Positions 48,099-59,560 of a stretch of DNA of 64,000 nt are shown in pieces; positions within the stretch are counted from its first letter, which is position 1; the number at the start of each line of letters is the position of its first letter. Position numbers and translations under genes: made by a program. The stretch spans positions 116,431,037 to 116,495,036 of the forward strand of contig OY757011.1 in the NCBI GenBank assembly GCA_963580285.1, written 5' to 3'. The notes under the pieces are model-generated. The model was not told the origin of the DNA. It did no database searches and was given only the letters and a program-made list of their open reading frames with translations. The stretch is from Lucinisca nassula (taxonomy: Eukaryota > Mollusca > Bivalvia > Lucinida > Lucinidae).

Positions 48099-48540
48099 TT
48101 ATATTTCGCAATTAATTCGATTTGCCAGAGTGTGTAGTCATGCAACTGACTTCAACACTCGTAATAAATTATTAACGGCTAAACTTCTTAATCAGGGTTA
48201 TCGGTACCATAAACTATGCAAAGCCTTTTCAAAATTTTATAGACGCCATTCTGATTTAATTTCAAAATTCAATATTGGACCTAAATCTCTTCTGCAATAA
48301 GGTCTATCGGAACCCGAATTTTATGGTGACTTAGGATATAAATTCAGAAAAATATATAACAGCAATGACTTCAGCACCCAATTTCGTAAAATCATTCTTC
48401 GATATAAAAAGATTGGGTACAGCATAAATGTTATACGACAGACTGCATGCATGGTAGTTAACCCATTCACGGTTGACGACTTTGCTTCCCTCTTTAATTG
48501 CAGGCCGGTGGGTCAGGCCTCGGATTCTATGACAGTTCCA
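48099..48540 (+). pseudogene. Retroelement protein fragment, copy 1 (5'-truncated, nonsense mutation)
   Basis: Homology to the copy at 52937-53578 starts abruptly at about 48099 (YISQLIRFARVCSH) and continues through SKFNIG and LLQ. The Gln codon that copy 2 has next is TAA here (48298-48300). Beyond the stop the same frame still matches (LSEPEFYGDL) and runs on through VVNPFTVDDFASLFN to a TAA near 48556. Unlike copy 2, this copy keeps frame through the A-run, so the two copies are broken in different ways. The insertion sits in the cyclase intron between exons A and B, in antisense orientation. Confidence 0.65.
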
Positions 48541-49113
48541 ACGTAAAGGCTTATTGAGAATGAGAGAGATCTAATTCAAAGTAATGTTCGTTGGTGCCCG
48601 ATGCTCTGTCTCTGGTCGGGCCCATCGAAGTCTAACTGTTGGTATTCTTTTGCTCCAGCATTTTAGTTGTTTCTTGCTATCGAATCCTCACCGTTGTCTC
48701 ACCTCTGTGGTTGTTTGATTATTTGTGTTCACGGAGATGTTGCACTGGCCATCATGCGGGCTGAACAAATTATTTGTCTTTATCGCGACGGAAGTAAGGG
48801 CGAGGATTGTGGCCACGTAAAAACGATTTAAGCCCTCCCAGTGGAATTCGTTTCCGCTGACCGTTCCAAGGCGGTTTTTCTACCGCAGTTTATTTTTGTT
48901 ATGGTTTGTCTTTGGGTGTTTGTGTCGCTTATGTTATTTTATTTTGGATAGCCTATTGGCCATTTTGTGGGAAAGTAACTATCCTTTTGGCTTTCTGCTG
49001 TTGGTGTTTCCATTAGAGTCTGTTGTTTCATGTTTGTGTGTCTTTCCCTTTGGTGTCTCTGATTGGAGTTGTGGGTTGATTGTATCGATTCCTGAACATT
49101 GCCTCCACTTCTA
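48099..49113 (+). mobile_element. Retroelement copy 1, full extent with 3' untranslated part
   Basis: Nucleotide similarity to the other copies extends past the protein fragment. Shared blocks include the TTTCTTGCT block, the GCGACGGAAGTAAGG block and the GGATAGCCTATTGGCCATTT block, ending at about CCTCCACTTCTAT. The right end is about 50 bp from the splice donor of cyclase exon A. No clear target duplication was found. Confidence 0.6.
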
Positions 49114-49164
49114 TTTTGTGCATATGCTTGTGCCTTTACTTTTGAATAACGTCCGAATACTTAC

Positions 49165-49288
49165 CTGCAAAGGAGTACTTTCAGCAGATAACGCAGTGAA
49201 TCCTACGATGTCTGAGAAATAGATAGACACACAGTCATAATTTTCTGGAATGACAGGATCACCCCTCTTAAGCTGCTCTGCAACAAAT
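49165..49288 (-). CDS. Receptor guanylyl cyclase, internal exon A (start of cyclase domain)
   Basis: First recognisable exon of a receptor-type guanylyl cyclase (GTP to cGMP, cytoplasmic face of the plasma membrane). The acceptor is TTGCAG and the donor CAG|GTAAGT. It begins with the third base of a split codon and then reads 41 whole codons, ending in phase 0. The peptide opens with FVAEQLKRG, which in the family directly follows the dimerisation helix (LLPxSVAEQLKxG). It contains FSDIVGFT, whose Asp is the first metal-binding residue of class III cyclases. The exon therefore continues an upstream exon that I could not find in this window. A retroelement copy ends about 50 bp beyond its donor. 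Family assignment is firm; which receptor subtype it is cannot be settled because the extracellular part is missing. Confidence 0.95.
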
Positions 49289-49431
49289 CTGCAATATAGA
49301 AATAAAAATCTTTCATCGAAGAATATATCAATATAAATGTCAGTTAAAGAAAACACTCCTATTCAATTTTATTAAAAAAAAAATGAAACTTTTAAGTAAA
49401 AAAATTCTGATGATTTTCATATTTCTGCTCA

Positions 49432-49505
49432 AAACATAGATTGTGGGTATGTTCGAACCGCCACACCAAGGCAGTTCTAACGGGTACCCACAATTTGTTT
49501 TTGAG
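49432..49505. repeat. TTAGAACC-family palindrome
   Basis: ACATAGATTGTGGGTATGTT with CCCACAATTTGTTTTTGAGC; part of the left arm (TCGTTA) is lost. Flanked by the CCCAGTTTCACTATATAAAG block. Confidence 0.55.
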
Positions 49506-49789
49506 CAAAAATTAGAAAAAAAAATAATGCAAATCCTGTAAATCCCAGTTTCACTATATAAAAGCGGGGTTTAAGGGGGGCACACTTGTATAGACGTGTT
49601 GTCTTGATGCATTATAGAAAGAAAACTGGAGATTCGGCATTTTACTATGACTTTTCATAGGCCAGATAGCAGATTGTAAAATAAAAGTGAAGAATATGAT
49701 CAAGGAATCAATACAATAACATTGCACCTTCCAACAAGTCGCCAATGTGAAAGAAGCGGAAACGGCACCATCACGTGAGCAAGTCCATG

Positions 49790-49985
49790 AAATGAAGACC
49801 CCCCTAAACCCCACTTTATATAGAGAAAACTGGGGTTTACGGGGGTATTCATTATTTTTCTTATTTCTGCTCCAAGACATAGGTTGTGGGTACTCGTTAG
49901 AACCGCCTCAATGAGGCGGTTCTAACGAGCACCCACAACCTATGTTTGCAGTATTTATAAGAAAAATATCACGGATTTTCCTGAG
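49790..49985. mobile_element. Palindromic MITE (TTAGAACC family), best copy
   Basis: Palindrome 49877-49945: ACATAGGTTGTGGGTACTCG and TTAGAACCGCCTCA against the inverse, with mismatches only at the GTACTC/GAGCAC step. Preceded by ACTGGGGTTTACGGGGGTAT and followed by ATAAGAAAAATATCAC, which mirrors TATTTTTCTTATTTCTG on the left. Confidence 0.7.
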
Positions 49986-50242
49986 AAAAGTAGCCATTTT
50001 GGAGATGTGAAAAATGCACTATGTTGTACGGGTGAGTTATCGTAATGCCATAATAAAACATTGCAAGTAGACTGCCGACAGGACAGTTTCTGTCCAAATG
50101 TGACAAAACGGCTATCCAAAATAGAAAATACCAAGGCATATATGCAAGAAAAACAAACTTTGACAATTATACATAACAACAGGAGTATTTATCCTGCTTA
50201 CGCTCACCGCCACTACAGCACGTGTTTGAGTGGTATTCAATT

Positions 50243-50455
50243 TTAGCCCTGATCTTGCTGTTCACGACAACCCCTATCTTTGCAAACAGTGTAGATCCAG
50301 ATCAGATGGCTTCAGAAGAAGCCACCTGATCAGGCTCCACACTGTTTGGCATTCAATTTATGAATTTGTAGCAATAAATTACATCAAGTAGTTTGATTCG
50401 ATAATAGACAGAAATGGGTGTGGCTTAAATGAATATTCAACAAGATAAGGGTTAA
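50243..50455. mobile_element. TTAA MITE type B
   Basis: Nearly identical to 25880-26082: CCCTGATCTTGCTGTTCACG left, CAACAAGATAAGGGTTAA right, hairpin 50282-50347. The left target has mutated to TTAG. Confidence 0.72.
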
Positions 50456-50561
50456 ATTTTTATGAATACCGAAACGGGCTCCGTAATCCCAAAGAATACA
50501 AAAATGATAAGCTGCACATTGATGAAAAATTGGCAGACGGTCTGCCGTCGCTACACGTATT

Positions 50562-50799
50562 TTAACCCTTTTTGCACCAAATGGAATCTTCCACCTTACA
50601 TATAGCAGGAGTCCATTTCAAAAGTTAGGAGTACTCTTAAATATCAGGTTGTGTTTTCTTCAAAATTGATTTGGAAAACGGCTGGACTTTTTACAAACAG
50701 TGTAGGCCCTGATCAGACGCCGCGTATTGCGGCGTCTGATCTGGGCCTGCACTGTTTGCCAAGTACCCGTTTAAGGGTTTCCGGTAACAAATGGGTTAA
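50562..50799 (-). mobile_element. TTAA MITE type A, intact, reverse orientation
   Basis: TTAACCCTTTTTGCACCAAA left and GGTAACAAATGGGTTAA right; hairpin 50694-50761 with GCGTATTGCGG turn. Same internal blocks as 36721-36954 in reverse (CAGGAGTCCATTTCAAAA). Confidence 0.75.
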
Positions 50800-50981
50800 C
50801 CCCAGCTGTAGTGAAATAAAGATAATATGTTTGTTTGTGACAAAAGAAAAAGAACATAGTACGTCTTTTGAATTTGATGTTCAAGCGTATTACCTGTAAT
50901 ATCTGTGGGCTGGACAAATGGGTTAGACTCATGGTGTTGGCAGGACTGATAGTTTTGGTTAGAATAGAAATGGGCCACCCT

Positions 50982-51247
50982 AAGGCGGTAGTTTCGTTGT
51001 GGTTTCATATGTCTAACTTTTATTCTATCGCGGTTTGTTTTTGTTATGGTATGACTTCAAGTGTGTGTATCGCATGAATTTTTTGTTTTGGATAGCCAAT
51101 TGGCCATTTTGTGGGAAAGTTACTGTCCGTGTGGATTTCCGCTATCAACGCTTCCATTTGGTTCGTTTGTGTATCATTCTCTCTGGTGTCTCTAATGGGA
51201 GCTGTGGGTTAATTATATCGATTCCTGGTCATTGGCTTCACATCTAT
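50982..51247 (+). mobile_element. Retroelement copy 3, 3' fragment only
   Basis: Matches the last 250-270 bp of copies 1 and 2, starting at AAGGCGGT and including GGATAGCCAATTGGCCATTT and GGAGCTGTGGGTTAAT, and ending at a diverged form of the shared 3' end. It has no coding part, which fits a strongly 5'-truncated insertion. Confidence 0.6.
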
Positions 51248-51259
51248 TTATAATACGGT

Positions 51260-52570
51260 ATTCGATGCATGTGCGTACGCTCAGCATATTGGCAGCCACT
51301 TAGAATGTTTAACTTTTATGAAAAATTACCTTTTCTTAGAGCAGTTATGCCTTTTTGTAAGTCCCAAACTTTTACAGAAAAATGTGGCATGTTGATACTG
51401 TCTTATCCATCTGTTCGTTACATTTTAGCTTATGGAAAGCATGTCTTGAAATTCCATGTATGAAAATAACTTAGAATATGAGCGGACACGTATTTTCTTG
51501 TTAAAACAGAGTTATGCCACTTTTTAGAATTTACCATTCCAATCCCTTGGACATTGTATATCTGCTCTTATAAATCAATTTTTGTCAGCATTTTTTGTTT
51601 CATAATTTATCTTAAATGCATTTGAAGATGTGCATTATGAAGGCAATAAAGCGCCCCATAGTGCAATTTATATTAGATAGGCCTAAACAAACAGTGTAGA
51701 CATGAAGGAGCAGTCTGATCAGGGTCTATACTATTTGCTATTCCTTCTGCACATTTAGGACTCCTTATTTTGGAGCATTAAATAAATTAATTCAAATTTT
51801 AGGAGACTTACGTCAAGTCCTCAAGGTGTCCGAATGTTTAGGATTTTTACAGTACTTGTGAAATTCATCATATTTTTCCCTTTTTAAGGCTTTTTTCTGG
51901 CATTCTGACTCATTTTTTTCTGGCAAAATAGGAGACATTTATTTTCTGAACTCTACGATGTCTGGTTTAATCTAGTTTAGGCAATTTATGAAGTCAGATG
52001 CGATCATTACGTAACACTTTGCTTTAGCATACGTTTTATCTTTTTGATAACATGCAAATGAATGGTAACATTCAGACCTAACAAAATCAGTTCCTTTCAT
52101 AGAACTGACAACGAGAATCTTTATTTAAGCATTACTTGAAAGATAATTAGATATATGGAGAGCGAACATGACAAATATAGGAAATAACTGATGAATATAA
52201 CAGAGGAAATAGAATTTGACTGTCACTATTAGCAGACATAACTTAATCAATGGTTTTTAGTGTTCATAAACGTCGATTAAAACGATATATTTCTGATAAA
52301 ATAGGGTTTTCAGTGCTTTTATTGGCAAGTATCGTATGTCTTTATTTTATGGTTCAGTTTTTATTGCATTATTTGTGATTTATTGGATTAGTAAAATAGA
52401 AGAAAAAGCATTTTCAGCGTTAAATTTATGGCGGTCGATAAAAACGTACTTAAACATTAGCTTCTTTTATTAACCACCAAAACTCAACGATTTTTTTTTT
52501 CATTTCTTCATTTGAGATTAAATACATGCCTTTTGTAGTCGGAGGACATGCATAATGCGAAATATGCAAT
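51260..52570. other. Spacer or upstream intron, nothing recognised
   Basis: AT-rich DNA. A weak CAGTGTAGAC hairpin remnant is at 51685-51740. No kinase-homology exon of the cyclase is visible on the minus strand. Confidence 0.45.
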
Positions 52571-52576
52571 ATGTAC

Positions 52577-52700
52577 CATGAAAGGGGTATCTTTGGAAGC
52601 AAGGAATCCATCACGGAACCTAAACGTATGGAGTGCACACGACTTTCCGGGCCCGACTAGCTAGTTTCGGCCAATTAGGCCACATCAGCGACCCTAAAAT
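52577..52700. repeat. GGAAGCAAGGAAT repeat (shared with 26.5 and 54.6 kb)
   Basis: GTATCTTTGGAAGCAAGGAA, TATGGAGTGCACACG and CTAGCTAGTTTCGGCCAATT match, in reverse, GGCCTAATTGACCGAAACTA to GCTTCCAAAGGATAACCC at 54640-54740. Confidence 0.55.
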
Positions 52701-52936
52701 ATTTTCAAAATTCCACGATGGAATCAACGATCAATGTCATTTATCAATATCTTGTGATACCGGAAGATTCAGTCAGCGGTAGGAATGTGAAGGTTTGGTG
52801 ATTAGAAATTCAATTTCCGAATCGTCGACCTGGTAAAATAATGTGAAAAAATTACATGTGTAAACCAAAGTAGAACTAAGCATCAAGATGGGTTAAAGCC
52901 CCCCACCCGCCCTCTGCTAAAATACATGTAGTTTTA

Positions 52937-53578
52937 ATGAAAACAAAAAGCAATCATTTCCAAAGATCAGTAGATTTTAGTTTATATTGCGATGGTTTGA
53001 TCAGTCAAATTTACCCCCCCCCCCCCCCCCCACCAGAACTTCAGTTAAATAAAGCAAATTCTTCTGATACCGAGGCCCCGTTTCTGGATTTACATCTATC
53101 TATTGTAGATGGGTTTGTTTCTTACAAAATTTATGATAAACGCGATGATTTTGATTTTGAGATTGTAAATTTTCCTTTTTTGGATGGTGATGTTCCTCGT
53201 GTGCCATCTTATGGCGTTTATATTTCGCAATTAATTCGATTTGCAAGAGTGTGTAGTCATGTAACTGACTTCAACACTCGTAATAAATTGTTAACCACTA
53301 AACTTCTTAATCAGGGTTATCGGTACCATAAACTACGCAAAGCCTTTTCAAAATTTGATAGACGTCATTCTGATTTAATTTCAAAATTCAATATTGGACT
53401 TAAATCTCTTCTGCAACAAGGTCTATCGGAACCCGAATTTTATGGTGACTTAGTATATAAATTCAGAAAAATATATAACCGCGATGACTTCTGCACCCAA
53501 TTTCGTAAACTCATTCTTCGATATAAAAAGATTGGGTACAACACAAAAATGTTATACGACAGACTGCATGCATCGTAG
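52937..53578 (+). pseudogene. Retroelement protein fragment, copy 2 (RT-linked C-terminal region)
   Basis: An open frame of 213 codons. After a poly-C tract translated as a Pro run (53012-53031), it shows ELQLNKANSSDTEAPFLDLH, YDKRDDFDFEIVNFPF and YGVYISQLIRFARVCSHV. I recognise this as the region following the reverse transcriptase in a retroelement family abundant in bivalve, coral and lancelet genomes; the exact class (possibly Penelope-like) I cannot fix. The reverse transcriptase itself is absent. Near 53544-53549 an A-run shifts the frame, giving an early stop at 53576, while the homologous frame continues in another phase to a TAA at 53665. The copy is therefore 5'-truncated and frameshifted. 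It runs antisense to the cyclase gene. Confidence 0.65.
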
Positions 53579-54212
53579 TTAACCCAATCACGGTTGACAA
53601 CTTTGCTTCCCTCTTTAATTGCACGCCGGTGGGTCAGGCCTCAAATTCTATGACGAATCCAGCGTAAAGGCTTTTGTTGGTTGGTACCTGATGCTCTGTC
53701 TCTGGTCGGGCCCATCGGCGTCTAACTGTTGGTTTTCTTTTGCTCCAGCATTTCGGTGGTTTCTTGCTGTCGAGTCCTCACCGTTGTTTCATCTCTGTGG
53801 TTGTTTGATTTTTGTCTTCACGGAGATGTTGCATTGATGAGTTAGGAGGCCTTCATGCGGACTAAACAAATTATTTATCTTAATCGCGACGGAAGTAAGG
53901 GTGAGGATTGTGGCCACGTAAAATCGATTTAAGCCCCCAGTGGAATTTGTTTCCGTTGACCGTTCCAAGGCGGTTCTTCTGTCGCGGTTTATTTTGTTAT
54001 GGTTTGTCTTTGGGTGTTTGTGTCGCTTATATTATTTTATTTTGGATAGCCTATTGGCCATTTTGTGGGAAAGTTACTGTCCTTTTGGCTTTCCGCTGTT
54101 GGTGTTTCCTTTAGGGTCTGTTGTGTCATGTTCGTCTTTCTTACCATTTGGTGTCTCTGATGGGAGCTGTGGGTTAATTGTATCGATTCCTGGTCATTGC
54201 CTCCACTTCTAT
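52937..54212 (+). mobile_element. Retroelement copy 2, full extent with 3' untranslated part
   Basis: Contains the frameshifted protein fragment followed by a 3' part of about 550 bp shared with copy 1 and ending at the same CCTCCACTTCTAT. The left border is uncertain because upstream sequence has no second copy in this window for comparison. Confidence 0.6.
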
Positions 54213-54239
54213 TATTTTAGTGGGACTTAACTTGATTTA

Positions 54240-54520
54240 ACGTGACTACAACCCTCTCCATTGCATCACGTGAACAAGTCCATGAAATGAACACTCCCTA
54301 AATCCCACTTTATACAGAGAAAACTGGGGTTTAGGGGGTATACATTATTTGCCTGTTTCTGCTCCAAGACAAAGGTTGTGGGAGTACCGCCTCAATGAGG
54401 CGGTTCTAAACAGCACCCACAACCTATGTTAGGAGTATCATTAAGAAAAATATAACAGTGTATCATCGGAAAAACAATGATTTTGGAGAATATGTCACAC
54501 GGGTGAATTTTCGTAATGGG
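54240..54520. mobile_element. Palindromic MITE (TTAGAACC family) before the gap
   Basis: ACTGGGGTTTAGGGGGTATA, then palindrome 54368-54430 with CCGCCTCAATGAGGCGG as an intact centre; AAGAAAAATATAACAG on the right. Confidence 0.6.
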
Positions 54521-54759
54521 TTTAGTCAAGTAATTTGTTCAGTCCGTGTACACCATAGTGTAGATTATATTTTCTTGTCCTTTGGGATCATTGATTCCAT
54601 CGTAGAATTTTGAAAAAAATCTGAGGGTCACTGATGAGGCCTAATTGACCGAAACTAGCTAGTCTGGCCCAGAAAACATGTACACTCCGTTTGTTTCAGT
54701 TCTGTGGTGTATTCCTTGCTTCCAAAGGATAACCCTTTTATAGAACATTTCTAACTCAT

Positions 54760-54959
54760 NNNNNNNNNNNNNNNNNNNNNNNNNNNNNNNNNNNNNNNNN
54801 NNNNNNNNNNNNNNNNNNNNNNNNNNNNNNNNNNNNNNNNNNNNNNNNNNNNNNNNNNNNNNNNNNNNNNNNNNNNNNNNNNNNNNNNNNNNNNNNNNNN
54901 NNNNNNNNNNNNNNNNNNNNNNNNNNNNNNNNNNNNNNNNNNNNNNNNNNNNNNNNNNN
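54760..54959. other. Assembly gap, 200 N
   Basis: Exactly 200 consecutive N, a typical fixed-size scaffold gap; the true distance is unknown. Upstream cyclase exons or the start of the following repeat array could be missing here. Confidence 0.99.
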
Positions 54960-56201
54960 TTGTTCTCTGAAACCTCAAGGCTCAGGTCTTTGATATTTGG
55001 TATGAAGCTACATCTAGCGGACCCCTACCAAGATTGTTCAAATTATAGTGCTGGGGCCAAAAATGCCCCCGCCCTGGGGCCCTCAGGTTTTACATGGGCT
55101 TATATAGGGAAAATCTTTAAAAATCTTCTCTGAAACTGCAAGGCCCAGGTCTTTGCTATTTGGTATGAAGCTTCATCTAGCTGACCCCTACCAAGATTGT
55201 TCAAATTATAGTGCTGGGGTCAAAAATGCCCCCGCCCCGGGGCCCTTTGGTTTTACATAGGCTTATTTAGGGTAAATCTTTAAAAATCTTCTCTGAAACT
55301 GCAAGGCCCAGGTCTTTGATATTTGGTATGAAGCTTCATCTTGTGGATCTCTACCAAGTTTGTTCAAATTATTGCCCTGGGGCCAAAATTGCCCCCGCTC
55401 CGGGGCCCTTTGGTTTTACATATAAGGAAAATCTTGAAAAACCTTCTTCTCTGAAACCACTAGGCCCAGGTCTTTGATATTTGGTATGAAGCTTCAGCTA
55501 GTGGATCTCTACCAAGATTGTTCAAATTATAGCCCTGAGACCAAAAATGCCCCCACCTTGTGGCCCTTCGGTTTTACATAGACTTATATAGGGACTTATA
55601 TAAGACTTATCTATCTTGAAAAATATTCTTCTATGAAACCACAAGGCCTAGGTCTTTGATATTGGGTGTGAAATTTCATCTAGCGGACCTCTATCAAGAT
55701 TGTTCAAATTATAGCCATGCAGCCAAAAATGCCCCCGCCCCGAGACCCTTTGGTTTTACATAGACTTATATAGAAATAATCTTTGAAAATCTTCTTTTCT
55801 GAAACAGCAAGGCCCAGGTCTTTGATATTTGGTGTGAAGCTTCATATAGTGGACCTCTATCAAGATTGTTAAAATTATAGACCTGAGGCCAAAAATGCCC
55901 CCGCCCTGGGACCATTTGGTTTTACATAGGCTTATGTTGGAAATATCTTTAAAAAAATCTTCTTCTCTGAAACCACAAGGCCCAGGTCTTTGTTATTTGG
56001 TATGTAGCTTCATCTAGTGGACCTTTGCCAAGATTGTTCAAATTATAGCCTTTGTTGATATTTGGTATGAAGCTTCACCTTTTTAGACCTCCCTCAACAT
56101 AATGCACATTATAACCCTGGGGTCAATAATGGCCCTCCCCGGGGCCCACTTGTTACTCTATGGATCAGGTGAGTGATCTAGGGCCATCATGTCCCTCTTG
56201 T
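54960..56201 (+). mobile_element. HINE/pearl-like element, 3' part after the gap
   Basis: Six to seven units of about 160 bp (AAGGCCCAGGTCTTTGATAT, CAAGATTGTTCAAATTATAG, GGTTTTACATAGGCTTATAT), then the 3' end GATCAGGTGAGTGATC and hairpin 56180-56196. Its start is lost in the gap. Confidence 0.65.
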
Positions 56202-56985
56202 GTTTTACATTAGGATCCCTTTTTGTCTGTCATCTGTGCGTGAACAATTTCTTCAAACGACATCTTCTCCTAAACCACTGATTGGATTTTGCCCAAACTT
56301 CACAGGAATGATCCTTAGGTGGTCCCCTTTCAAAGTTGTTCAAATAGTTCCGGTCCGTTGCACATATAGGTCACAGGAGCCAAAAATAGATTTTTTTCAC
56401 CAAAAACTTAAAAAATCTTCTTCTCTGAAACCGCAAGGCCCAGGTCTTTGATATTTGGTATGAAGCTTCATCTAGTGGACCCCTACCAAGATTGTTCAAA
56501 TTATAGTGCTGGGGCCAAAAATGCCCCCGCCCCGGGGCCCTTTGGTTTTACATGGGCTTATATAGGGAAAATCTTTAAAAAACTTCTTCTCTGAAACCGC
56601 AAGGCCCAGAACTTTGATATTTGGTATGAAGCTTCATCTAGTGGACTCCTACCAAGATTGTTCAAATTATAGTGCTGGGGCTAAAAATGCCCCGCCCCGG
56701 GGCCCTTTGGTTTTACATGGGCTTATATAGGGAAAATCTTTAAAAATCTTCTTCTCTGAAACTGCAAGGCCCAGGTCTTTGCTATTTGGTATGAAGCTTC
56801 ATCTAGTGGACCCCTATCAAGATTGTTCAAATTATAGTTCGTGGGCCAAAAATGCCCTCGCCCCGAGGCCCTTTGGTTTTACATAGGCTTATATCGGTAA
56901 AATCTTTAAAAATCTTCTTCTCTGAAACTGCAAGGCCCAGGTCTTTGATATTTGGTATGAATTAAGCTTCAATTTGTGGACTTCT

Positions 56986-57017
<32 letters not shown>

Positions 57018-57660
57018 AGACCCGTTGATATATATTTATATCAAAGGCCAAGGTCTTTGGTATTTGGTATGAAGCTTCAGCTAGTGGACCTCTACCAAGA
57101 TTGTTCATATTATAGCACTGAGACCAAAAATGCCCCGCCTCGAGGCTCTTTGGTTTTACATATACTTATATAGAGATAATCTTTGAAAATCTTCTTCTCT
57201 GAAACAGCAAGGCCCAGGTCTTTGATATTTGGTGTGAAGCTTCATCAAGTGGACCTCTATCAAGATTGTTTAAATTATAGCCCTGAGGCCAAAAATGCGC
57301 CGCCCTGGGGCCATTTGGTTTTACATAGGCTTATGTATTGCTGGGGCCAAAATGCCCCCATCCCGGGGCCCTTTGGTTTTACATAGGCTTATATAGGGAA
57401 AATCTTTAAAAAAAATCTTCTTCTCTGAAACCGCAAGGCCAAGGTCTTTGATATTTGGTGTTTAGCTTCATCTAGTGGACCTTTGCTAAGATTGTTCAAA
57501 TTATAGCCTTTGTTGATATTTGGTATGAAGCTTAACCTTTTAAGACCTCCCTCAACATTATGCACATTATAACCGTAGGGTCAATAATGGCCCTCCCCGA
57601 GGCCCACTTGTTACTCTATGGATCAGGTGAGCGATCCAGGGCCATCATGGCCCTCTTGTT
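56202..57660 (+). mobile_element. HINE/pearl-like element lacking the 5' hairpin
   Basis: Begins directly after the preceding CTCTTGTG with TTTTACATTAGGATCCCTTT, a form in which AGCTCACC..GGTGAGCT is missing, then the usual CATCTTCTCCTAAACC, an array of about 165-bp units including a long poly-C (56988-57016), and a 3' end at 57617-57660 with hairpin 57638-57654. Confidence 0.65.
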
Positions 57661-59560
57661 TGAAAAACCTTGTCATGGCTCTAGCGCCTACATTTCTCCC
57701 CCAATTTCAATTTAACTTCAAACAAATGATCCTTATAAAATTATCTCGAGCGAGTTGGACTTTCAAGGTCACTGTGGCTATTTTTAGAAAAACATTGTCA
57801 TCGCTCTAGCGCTTACATTTCTTCACCAATTTCAATATAACTTCACACAAATGATCCTTATAAAAATATCTTGAGCGAGTTCCACTTTCAAGGTCATGGC
57901 TTCAAGGTCAAGGTCACAGTGGCTATTTTTAGAAAAACTTTGTCATCGCTCTAGCTCCTACATTTCTTCACTGATTTCAATATAACTTCACACAAATGTT
58001 CCTTATGACAATATCTTGAGCGAGTTGGACCTTGAAGGTCATGACCTCAAGGTCAAGGTCACTGTTGCTATTTTTAGAAAAACATTTTCATCGCTCTAGC
58101 GCCTACATTTCTTCACCAATTTCAATATAACTTCACACAAATGTTCCTTATAAAAGTATCTCCAGCGAGTTCGACTTTCCAACTCATGGCCTCAAGGTCA
58201 GGGTCACTGTGGCTATTTTTAGAAAAAACATTTGTCATCGCTCTATCGCCTATATTTCTTCACTGATTTCAATATAACTTCACACAAATGTTCCTTATGA
58301 CAATATCTCAAGCGGGTTCGACTATCAATGTCAAGGCCTCAAGGTCAAGGTCAAGGTCACTGTGGCTATTTTTTAGAAAAACTTTGTCATCGCTCTAGCG
58401 TTTACATTTCTTCACCAATTTCAATATAACTTCATACAAATGTTCCTTATGACAATTTCTCTAGCGAGTTCCACTTTCAAGGTCAAGGTCACTGTGTCTA
58501 TTGTTAGAAAAACTTCGTCATCCCTCTAGCGCTTACATTTCTTCATCGATTTCAATATAACTTCACACAAATGTTCCTTATGACAATATCTCACCATTTC
58601 GACTTTCAAGGTCAAGGTCACTATGGCTATTTTTAGAAAACTTTGTTATCGCTCTAGCGCCTACATTTCTTCACTGATTTCAATATAACTTCACACAAAT
58701 GTTGCTTATGACAATACCTCGAACGAGTTTGACTTTCAAGGTCAAGGTCACTGTGGCTATTTTTAGAAAAACTTTGTCATTGCTCTAGCGCTTACATTTT
58801 TTTTACCAATTTCAATATTACTTCACACAAATGTTCCTTATAACAATATCTCTAGTGAGTTCCACTTTCAAGGTCAAGGTCACTGTGGCTATTTTTAGAA
58901 AAACTTTGTCATGGCCCTGGCGCTTACATTTCTTCATCCATTTCAATATAACTTCACACAAATGTTCCTTATGACAATACCTCGAGCGAGTTTGACTTTC
59001 AAGGTCAAGGTCACTGTGGCTATTTTTAGAAAAACTTGTCATTGTTCTAGTGACTACATTTTTTCACAAATTTCAATATAACTTCACACAAATGTTCCTT
59101 ATGACAATATCTCGAGCTATTTAGACTTTCAAGGTCAAGGTCACTGTGGCTATTTTTAGAAAAACTTTGTCATCGCTCTAGCGCCTACATTTAATGATGG
59201 ATTGTAATAGAACTTCACACAAATGTTTCTTATGATAATATCTCGACTTACTTCGACTTTCAAGGTCATGACCTCAAAGTCAAGGTCACTGTGGCTATCT
59301 TTAGAAAAACTTTGTCATCGCTCTACCGCCTACATTTATTAACAGATTTTAATATAACTTCACACAAAAGATGCTTATGATAATATCTTGAGCAAGATCT
59401 ACTTTCGTGGTCATGGCCTCAAGTCAAGGTCACTATGGCTATTTTTAGAGAAACGTCATCACTCTAGAATGTACATTTATTGGAGGATTTTTAAACAAAC
59501 TTTACACAAATGTTGCATATGATAATATCTCAAGCAAGTTGGACTTTTGCCATTTCAGTG
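57661..59560 (+). repeat. Tandem array, units of ~118-145 bp
   Basis: More than a dozen units with TCATCGCTCTAGCGCCTACA, CAATATAACTTCACACAAAT, TTCCTTATGACAATATCTCG and TTTCAAGGTCAAGGTCACTG. Not preceded by a HINE 5' hairpin; the right side decays into the next array. No genes. Confidence 0.8.

Noticed and set aside
47723..48145. 140-codon minus-strand frame in a cyclase intron
   Set aside because: No cyclase-like content and it runs into the antisense of the retroelement copy; not an exon.
54751..54978. Frame running through the N block
   Set aside because: Unknown bases of an assembly gap; no evidence of coding.
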